The notes below the pieces were generated by a model. It worked only from the letters and a program-made list of their open reading frames with translations, ran no database searches and was not told where the DNA came from. Made by a program: the position numbers and the translations under genes. Shown piece by piece: positions 7,402 to 11,041 of a stretch of DNA of 11,041 nucleotides. The DNA is from Methanosarcinales archaeon (GTDB lineage: Archaea > Halobacteriota > Methanosarcinia > Methanosarcinales > Methanocomedenaceae), in contig DAOUWY010000036.1 in assembly GCA_030666885.1 (NCBI GenBank), positions 1 to 11,041 of the forward strand, given 5' to 3'. Each line of letters opens with the position of its first letter. The stretch's first letter is position 1.

Positions 7402-8502
7402 CTATACATCGTTATTTTTCGTCTCTTTTAGTTTTGCCTTAATAAATTTTGGATTTTTCTCGCCAAAGGTAACATCCAGGATAGTACCTTTCCTAAGTAG
7501 TATTTTAATAAGTTTTTCAGTCCCTTTGTAATTCAACCCGATCACATCTTTAAGTTCCTGCACAGTGAAATGTTCATGGCTAATCAGGAAACTTTCAATA
7601 ATCTCGTCCAGTTTCTGTTTACCATGTTCTGCATTGAACCAGTAGGCATAATGTTGTGCCATTTCATTTTCCTTATTAAATATTAGCCCTTCATCCAGGT
7701 CATAGAGATACAGGACAAAGTCCGGATGTACAAATCTGAGAGTAAAATCCTTTATTTCTTCATCCCATGACCTGTTGAAAAGGCATAGACATTTATGCCG
7801 GCCTTTTTTCACTTTATTTGAATCTTGTTGAATCTGCTCAATCAACTGTACATCCTTGTGCTGATAGCGGGTTTCCAATACCAGCGGGACATCAAGTAAT
7901 GAACTTAATTTTGCTTTTATATTATCTTGTTCCTGGATATATTTCCAGTTCAAATCTCCAGTATAATCCCCACCAAACAGTATTTCCGGCCTGTTCTTGC
8001 TGTACTTGGTCCGGAGCATGTTCAGGTAAAGATGCAGTTCGTTCCTTAAATCCCCAGGTATCAATCCAGTATAGGATTCCTCTTTATTTGTGGATGTCCG
8101 GGATTGGTTTATCAGTTCATTGGTGGGAATGAGCCTTGAATTAACACAGTTATCAAGAGTATTTACTAAAATAGAAATGATTTTTATGTCAATATCTTCA
8201 TTTAATTGTTCTTCTAATCTGAAAATGAGTTCATCAGATGCTTGTTTTAATTGGTTTTCAGCAGTTATGAAACTGTCGTATGAAGATGTTTTTTTCTTGA
8301 ATGCTGTAAGGTTTTTGTCTTGAATTTCCAAGGATAAGGTTGATAGTTTTTTTCGTAACTTTCGAAGTTCATGCGGTTTTTCAAAAATCCGGATCAATTT
8401 ATCAAGGATTATATCTGATAACTCTATATTTTTCACTACACTTTCAGTATTTTCATTCTGGATATTTTCAAGTGTTTTTTTTTCCGGCGCATTATCTTGC
8501 AT
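7402..8502 (-). CDS. Coiled-coil protein with C-terminal winged helix, possible degenerate nuclease-like core
   Basis: This 366-residue protein is not recognised as a named family. It has no signal peptide or TM segment and should be cytoplasmic. Residues 25-115 are helical and heptad-like (KPHELRKLRKKLSTLSLEIQ). Residues 175-275 hold a beta-alpha-beta pattern: GGDYTGDLNW (177-186), VPLVLETRYQ (205-214), a helix, KCLCLFNRSW (237-246), then FVLYLYDLDEGLIF (262-275). The order resembles a PD-(D/E)XK/Mrr-type core, with ETR in place of ExK; this is inference. Residues 310-345 (FTVQELKDVIGLNYKGTEKL) look like a winged helix. The ATG is preceded by a strong GAGGGTGAG site. The membrane protein gene follows directly, so the pair forms an operon. 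Confidence 0.75.
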   Translation of the reverse strand: MQDNAPEKKTLENIQNENTESVVKNIELSDIILDKLIRIFEKPHELRKLRKKLSTLSLEIQDKNLTAFKKKTSSYDSFITAENQLKQASDELIFRLEEQLNEDIDIKIISILVNTLDNCVNSRLIPTNELINQSRTSTNKEESYTGLIPGDLRNELHLYLNMLRTKYSKNRPEILFGGDYTGDLNWKYIQEQDNIKAKLSSLLDVPLVLETRYQHKDVQLIEQIQQDSNKVKKGRHKCLCLFNRSWDEEIKDFTLRFVHPDFVLYLYDLDEGLIFNKENEMAQHYAYWFNAEHGKQKLDEIIESFLISHEHFTVQELKDVIGLNYKGTEKLIKILLRKGTILDVTFGEKNPKFIKAKLKETKNNDV

Positions 8503-8505
8503 AAT

Positions 8506-8514
8506 CTCACCCTC
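8506..8514 (-). promoter_or_regulatory. Strong ribosome-binding site of the coiled-coil gene
   Basis: GAGGGTGAG on the minus strand lies just upstream of the ATG at 8500-8502 and matches the archaeal 16S tail (GGTGA). It supports that start and the reality of the gene. The site overlaps the stop codon (8513-8515) of the degraded upstream frame. Confidence 0.7.
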
Positions 8515-8815
8515 AACTTCTCAAATTTTTAAAATTTTTCACCCTGCATTCAAGACAGAACCCTTGAAGCCTTTGCTTGATGTGATGCTGACAAGAATAA
8601 TCCTGTCACTTATTCGTATACTCTGACTTCCTGTCTTTATCAGGCGTAGATCAATCTGCCCTTTGATATTGGAATACTCCGTACCGGTTCTTAGGCTGTT
8701 CCTATTCATTCTTCAATTACAATAAGGGCGTTTTGAGTGGCTTTTTTACATGTCCTGCCGTCTTCCATACCCTGACTGGTAATCCACAGAGCATACTTCG
8801 TGTTTCATAGGTCAT
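8513..8815 (-). pseudogene. Degraded gene with zinc-ribbon tail between antitoxin and coiled-coil gene
   Basis: No single frame is long, but protein-like stretches follow each other on the minus strand. 8706-8804 encodes KYALWITSQGMEDGRTCKK and ends in IVIEE. Its TGA overlaps the ATG (ATGA) of a 56-codon frame at 8539-8709 that starts MNRNSLRTGTEYSNIKGQID and ends KGFKGSVLNAG. Shifting frame at KGFKG gives FCLECRVKNF and a stop at 8513-8515. FCLEC is what the second knuckle of a zinc ribbon looks like, and its DNA resembles that of the membrane protein tail. Another frame, 8717-8815 (MTYETRSMLCGL), is also open. I read this as a decayed zinc-ribbon gene. The 56-codon ORF could instead be a small gene. 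Confidence 0.4.
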
Positions 8816-8828
8816 TTTTACAAAAACC

Positions 8829-9110
8829 TTATGTGATTTGGGAATATTTTTTCAATTTTTCCCTAGCTTTTATACATTCATCGATCCAGTTTTCCAGAAT
8901 AACATTTGAACTGATACTTTCTTCAAGCGCAATTCCCCGCACCGACCTCGCACGTTCTTTACACAATGGAATGACCAGAACACCTTTCTCCCGCTTAAAT
9001 TCAACCGATATCTCATCATCATCCATGTCTTCAAAGTAATCAGCACAATCGCGGGTGTCCCGGAAGTTCCTCATTTCCTGTTCCGTCTTGAATTGTGGAA
9101 TTTTTTTCAT
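8829..9110 (-). CDS. Antitoxin of CopG/BrnA type
   Basis: The protein of 93 residues starts MKKIPQFKTEQEMRNFRDTR and continues CADYFEDMDDD. This matches the N-terminus of the CopG antitoxin family (BrnA-like), whose members begin with KIPxFKSExEExxFWxTHDxxDYF-type sequence. The C-terminal half (VLVIPLCKERARSVRGIALE and following) would hold the ribbon-helix-helix for DNA binding and autoregulation. I chose the ATG at 9108-9110 because it gives the usual family start and has GAGGTGA (9122-9128) upstream. A GTG at 9123-9125 would add five residues and would overlap the stop of the preceding toxin frame (GTGA). The toxin frame in front is broken by three stop codons, so this looks like a surviving antitoxin without active toxin. 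Confidence 0.75.
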   Translation of the reverse strand: MKKIPQFKTEQEMRNFRDTRDCADYFEDMDDDEISVEFKREKGVLVIPLCKERARSVRGIALEESISSNVILENWIDECIKAREKLKKYSQIT

Positions 9111-9121
9111 TGTTATACTAT

Positions 9122-9391
9122 TCACCTCTTAAGATATAATTTCTTTTCGCGTTTTGTTACATCTTTTACAGTAATTATCGGGGGAACTCCTGTTTAGGGA
9201 TATAAATATACAACAAACAAATACCGCCCACTACTTGTTTGACCATAAACATACCGCGTCCCATCCCTCCCAATCCTGAAATATGGATCACCAATGAACA
9301 CACTTTCAACCTCTTATTTGGTTACGTTATGCAGCCATCGGATGTGTTTTTAATTTTCTTCACCCAAGTAATATTCTTTTATTGTAATCAA
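9122..9391 (-). pseudogene. BrnT-like toxin gene disrupted by three in-frame TAA codons
   Basis: From a TTG at 9389-9391 to the TGA at 9122-9124 one frame runs 90 codons without a frameshift, the normal length of small BrnT-like (COG2929-type) ribonuclease toxins. It reads EYYLGEEN, stop, KHIRWLHNVTK, stop, EVESVFIGDPYFRIGRDGTR, then YVYGQTSSGRYLFVVYLYP, stop, TGVPPIITVKDVTKREKKLY and LKR. The YGQTxxGRYLFVVY and ITxxDxTKREKKLY segments are typical of the family. Stops are TAA at 9350-9352, 9314-9316 and 9194-9196. Other genes here end normally in TAA, so recoding is unlikely and the toxin is probably dead. The frame's final TGA overlaps a GTG at the front of the antitoxin reading frame, the usual toxin-antitoxin arrangement. 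Confidence 0.7.
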
Positions 9392-9477
9392 AATGTTTAG
9401 CCACATTCAGAAGTACATCATCGCGTCCCCTGTCCTCTATCTCTGTTAAAAATATAATCTTGTCCTCCTTTCATCTT
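9392..9477 (-). other. Short degraded stretch upstream of the toxin remnant
   Basis: On the minus strand a 36-codon frame (9360-9470) reads KEDKIIFLTEIEDRGRDDVL and continues LNVAKHFDYNKRILLG. It has no ATG and overlaps the toxin frame. Its content looks coding but was not recognised. A 17-codon-scale alternative starting MKGGQDYIF also occurs. It is probably the remains of another gene. Confidence 0.3.
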
Positions 9478-9588
9478 CTATATAATCTTCTTCTCCCACA
9501 AATCATCCCCGCATTCAAGGCAAAATACTGACAGAGCAGCTTTCACTTTTGTAGTTAAACTGTATATAATATTTACTATGGTTGGCAT
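9478..9588 (-). CDS. Small ORF with orphan zinc-knuckle FCLECG
   Basis: A 36-codon ORF starts MPTIVNIIYSLTTKVKAALS, continues VFCLECGDDL and ends WEKKII. The single CxxC resembles the second half of the zinc ribbon that ends the membrane protein in this window (FCMECGERLINS). The DNA over this motif (9506-9525) matches that of the other gene (5711-5730) at 17 of 20 bases. A consensus TATA box (9605-9612) lies about 17 nt upstream of the ATG. With only one knuckle it is more likely the tail of a decayed gene than a functional protein, but expression of a microprotein cannot be excluded. Confidence 0.35.
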   Translation of the reverse strand: MPTIVNIIYSLTTKVKAALSVFCLECGDDLWEKKII

Positions 9589-9604
9589 TTATTCATCTTC
9601 ATAA

Positions 9605-9612
9605 TATATAAA
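9605..9612 (-). promoter_or_regulatory. Consensus archaeal TATA box
   Basis: TTTATATA on the minus strand matches the archaeal TATA consensus. It would start transcription near 9582, at the small FCLECG ORF, and could run on into the toxin-antitoxin unit. A 6-bp dyad, AAATAC (9629-9634) and GTATTT (9638-9643), lies just upstream and might be an operator. Confidence 0.45.
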
Positions 9613-9680
9613 TATTTTACTTAAACAAAAATACAATGTATTTGAAATTTTCATAGGTGATTATTTTTGATCTCAATTGT

Positions 9681-9730
9681 TATATCCCGCAACTCTGCTG
9701 CGGTTGGGTGTGCCATCGCAACGTTTGACT
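9681..9730 (-). repeat. Dispersed repeat, copy B (inverted partner of 151-200)
   Basis: Read on the minus strand this is the second copy of the repeat: 44 of 50 bases match copy A without gaps. The three differences in the 41-base core are all transitions. The flanks on the AGTCAAAC side are unrelated (no GATAA array here), so the unit boundary on that side is sharp. On the other side the similarity fades over about 20 bases. Confidence 0.85.
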
Positions 9731-9781
9731 ATAAGTGGATTTTCGCCATTGGAATCCGGTCTTAATAATGGCTGAATAGTT

Positions 9782-9800
9782 ACAAATATAGTTTATTTGT
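9782..9800. repeat. Inverted repeat ACAAATA/TATTTGT near a TATA-like sequence
   Basis: Perfect 7-bp arms (9782-9788 and 9794-9800) flank TAGTT. The TATA-like TATAAAATA follows directly. The position, 20-30 nt ahead of the GC-rich hairpin region, would suit a regulated promoter for it. This is inference from layout. Confidence 0.35.
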
Positions 9801-9814
9801 ATAAAATAAATTAG

Positions 9815-9930
9815 TTTAGGGACAGCCTGTCAGGAAACTTCCTGCTTTTCCAGTGGGTGTGGATGCTAAAAAGATGGCGGGAACTAAAAATATTTACCGG
9901 CCCAGGACTCTGGGTTGGGAATTACAGGAT
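9815..9930 (+). ncRNA. Candidate structured small RNA (GC-rich hairpin region)
   Basis: In AT-rich surroundings with no gene, three hairpins occur close together. They are GACAG-C-CTGTC (9821-9831), CAGGA-AACT-TCCTG (9831-9844), and CCGGCCCAG-GACT-CTGGGTTGG (9897-9918). The last has a 9-bp stem with two G-U pairs that form only in a plus-strand transcript. TATA-like sequence lies at 9785-9810. The first two stems share a base and may be alternative. I cannot match it to a known RNA family; boundaries are approximate. Confidence 0.35.
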
Positions 9931-10086
9931 TTTAATATAACTTGAGATTTACACATAAAATTTTATTCAACCGCATAAATAAAAAGTGTATATGATTAAA
10001 AGACTTGTTGCATTAGTCCCCTACTATCTTACACCATTACCTCAAGCTGGATGCAGCATTTATGTCCGGGAGATTTCAAATCAATA
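9931..10086. other. AT-rich intergenic stretch
   Basis: No gene is supported here. A plus-strand frame starting at 9986 runs to 10201, but it is antisense to the better minus-strand frames. On the minus strand, CTTTTTATTT (9977-9986 region) is T-rich and could serve as a terminator for the pyrF unit. Confidence 0.35.
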
Positions 10087-10209
10087 TTATCTTCGCAAGA
10101 ATTCTTTATGTGCCTCAGTACTCATAGGGTTCTTCATCAGTTCAGTAAAGGTTTTTTCATCATTGACACATGTTCTTAAAGAACGCTTACAATACAGATA
10201 ATATCTCAT
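10087..10209 (-). CDS. Small 40-residue protein overlapping the end of pyrF
   Basis: A 40-codon ORF starts MRYYLYCKRSLRTCVNDEKT, continues FTELMKNPMSTEAHKEF and ends LRR. Its ATG lies inside the last codons of pyrF (23-nt overlap, different frame), so it would be translated from the same mRNA. It is basic at the N-terminus with Cys7 and Cys14, and His34 near the end, which could bind a metal; this is inference. The amino-acid content is well balanced and protein-like, which is why I prefer it over the antisense frame on the other strand. No family was recognised. No strong Shine-Dalgarno is visible, consistent with coupling to pyrF. Confidence 0.5.
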   Translation of the reverse strand: MRYYLYCKRSLRTCVNDEKTFTELMKNPMSTEAHKEFLRR

Positions 10210-10837
10210 CCGCTATTTGCTTTGCGCCCGCCGCCTGGTCGTCTGCCTGGTAGATACTCCTCCCCACAATCACGTAATCAGCCCCGGCCCGGATAGTATC
10301 ACCGGCACTGCCGCCCTGCGTACCCACACCCGGAGAGATGATGGTAAGTCCACCCACAATATCCCGTATCACTTTCACACGCCCAGGCCGTGTGGCAGGT
10401 GCTACCACACCAGTAACACCGCAATCGGCAGCCATTCTTGCCATATCCCCGGCCGGGCCTGCCATGAAATCAGCCGCACCCGGATGGCTCATCTCGGTTA
10501 CTGCAAACACATCCCTTCTCCACTTTCCTGCCTCGGCCACGCAGGCCTTAAGACTATCCCGGCCTGTGAAAGCATGCACTATCACTGCCGCAGCCCCTGC
10601 CCGGTATGCTTGCTGCAATATCAGGCGGTCAGTATTGGGAATATCAGCCACTTTGAAATCGGCAATTACCGGAGCGAACCTGGCCATTTCGCCTATGATA
10701 TCCACACCTGCCGCCAGTACCAGCGGGTATCCCACCTTGACTGCATCCAGGTAGGCGGAAGTTTTTTCTGCAATGTCCAGGGCGGCATCCCTGTCTGTTA
10801 CATCCATTGCCAGGATTAATCGTGTATCCTTTTTCAT
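10187..10837 (-). CDS. pyrF: Orotidine 5'-phosphate decarboxylase PyrF
   Basis: PyrF converts OMP to UMP, the last step of de novo pyrimidine synthesis, in the cytosol. The 216-residue TIM-barrel product has the archaeal length and all key positions. They are Asp11 in LAMDVTD, Lys34 in AVKVGYP, the catalytic DFKVADIPNT with Asp60, Lys62 and Asp65, Ser118 in TEMSHPG, the phosphate-binding SPGVGTQGG (168-176), and Arg193 in IVGRSIY. The start ATG overlaps the TGA of the upstream deoxyhypusine synthase gene (ATGA) and has a very strong GAGGAGGAAG-type ribosome-binding site at 10842-10850, so the two are co-translated. The gene is clearly richer in GC than the region to its left. Confidence 0.97.
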   Translation of the reverse strand: MKKDTRLILAMDVTDRDAALDIAEKTSAYLDAVKVGYPLVLAAGVDIIGEMARFAPVIADFKVADIPNTDRLILQQAYRAGAAAVIVHAFTGRDSLKACVAEAGKWRRDVFAVTEMSHPGAADFMAGPAGDMARMAADCGVTGVVAPATRPGRVKVIRDIVGGLTIISPGVGTQGGSAGDTIRAGADYVIVGRSIYQADDQAAGAKQIADEILSVL

Positions 10838-11041
10838 GTTACTCCTCCTTCTTCCCCTTCTACTCCGTCTCCTCTTTTTCCTCCTTTTCTTCCTCCACCG
10901 AGCCTGCTCATGGTGGCAGCCACCATAATAGGCAGCGTGATAGTGGCATCACCGTACACGGTCATAGCCTTTGCATCCTCGCCAACCTTGCCCCATGACT
11001 GGGCCTCATCCAGTGTGGCACCGCTTAGTCCTCCCGAATCC
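10834..11041 (-). CDS. dhs: Deoxyhypusine synthase, C-terminal part (runs off the window)
   Basis: Deoxyhypusine synthase transfers a 4-aminobutyl group from spermidine to a lysine of translation factor aIF5A. Only the last 68 residues are present, beginning DSGGLSGATLDEAQSWGKVG. The segment DEAQSWGK corresponds to DEAVSWGK in human DHS, which contains the active-site lysine (Lys329). TVYGDATITLPIMVAATMSRL follows, ending where the family usually stops. About 21 extra residues, rich in Gly, Lys and Glu (GGGRKGGKRGDGVEGEEGG), come from an almost pure purine tract. The stop TGA overlaps the pyrF start codon. The remainder of the gene lies to the right of the window. Confidence 0.9.
   Translation of the reverse strand, partial: DSGGLSGATLDEAQSWGKVGEDAKAMTVYGDATITLPIMVAATMSRLGGGRKGGKRGDGVEGEEGGVT
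10842..10850 (-). promoter_or_regulatory. Very strong ribosome-binding site of pyrF
   Basis: AAGGAGGAG on the minus strand ends 4 nt before the pyrF ATG. It lies inside the coding sequence of the preceding gene, where it contributes the codons for the GluGlyGly part of its tail. Confidence 0.8.

Noticed and set aside
9122..9391. TAA recoding as a sense codon in the toxin frame
   Set aside because: Three other gene frames in the window (membrane protein, antitoxin, pyrF) end in TAA at the expected place, so TAA is an ordinary stop here.
9986..10201. Plus-strand ORF of 71 codons
   Set aside because: It lies antisense to the end of pyrF and to the better 40-codon minus-strand ORF. It has no ribosome-binding site or recognisable motif.
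10217..10819. Long plus-strand ORFs across pyrF
   Set aside because: They are shadows of a confident pyrF; composition is rich in His, Cys, Arg and Pro, typical of antisense frames.

Overview
The window looks archaeal, most likely a methanogen or methanotroph of the Methanosarcinales/ANME-2 type. The grounds are a deoxyhypusine synthase (hypusination does not occur in bacteria), an RNA-ligase-partner PIN protein of the archaeal type, an S-layer-like half domain joined to a PEGA domain, TATA-box promoters, and GGTGA/GAGG ribosome-binding sites. The species assignment is inference; no rRNA or other marker is present.

Left part (1-5510), mostly housekeeping. A possible 3' end of a plus-strand gene (2-88) is followed by a perfect 11-bp hairpin, a GATAA tandem repeat and repeat copy A. 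fdhD (minus) and the RNA ligase partner gene (plus) diverge from a shared promoter region. A small membrane protein gene follows the latter by 3 nt. These converge on recQ (minus), which diverges from an AlkD-type DNA glycosylase gene (plus). RecQ and AlkD are both DNA-repair proteins.

Middle part (5495-8502), minus strand. A two-gene unit separated by only a few bases encodes a cytoplasmic coiled-coil/winged-helix protein and a membrane protein. The membrane protein has an exported S-layer-like and PEGA ectodomain, one TM helix, a cytoplasmic Ig-like domain and a C-terminal zinc ribbon. A start-less open fragment follows, overlapping the end of alkD.

Right-centre (8503-9990), AT-rich and decayed. 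There is an intact CopG/BrnA-family antitoxin gene. In front of it, overlapping by GTGA, is a BrnT-like toxin reading frame of normal length broken by three in-frame TAA codons. On both sides are gene remnants that keep an FCLEC zinc-ribbon tail resembling that of the membrane protein. Repeat copy B, inverted relative to copy A about 9.5 kb away, and a GC-rich hairpin region that may be a small RNA lie further right.

Right end (10087-11041), minus strand, core and GC-richer: the 3' end of deoxyhypusine synthase, pyrF (joined by an ATGA overlap), and a 40-codon ORF overlapping the end of pyrF. No rRNA, tRNA, CRISPR array or complete insertion sequence was seen.
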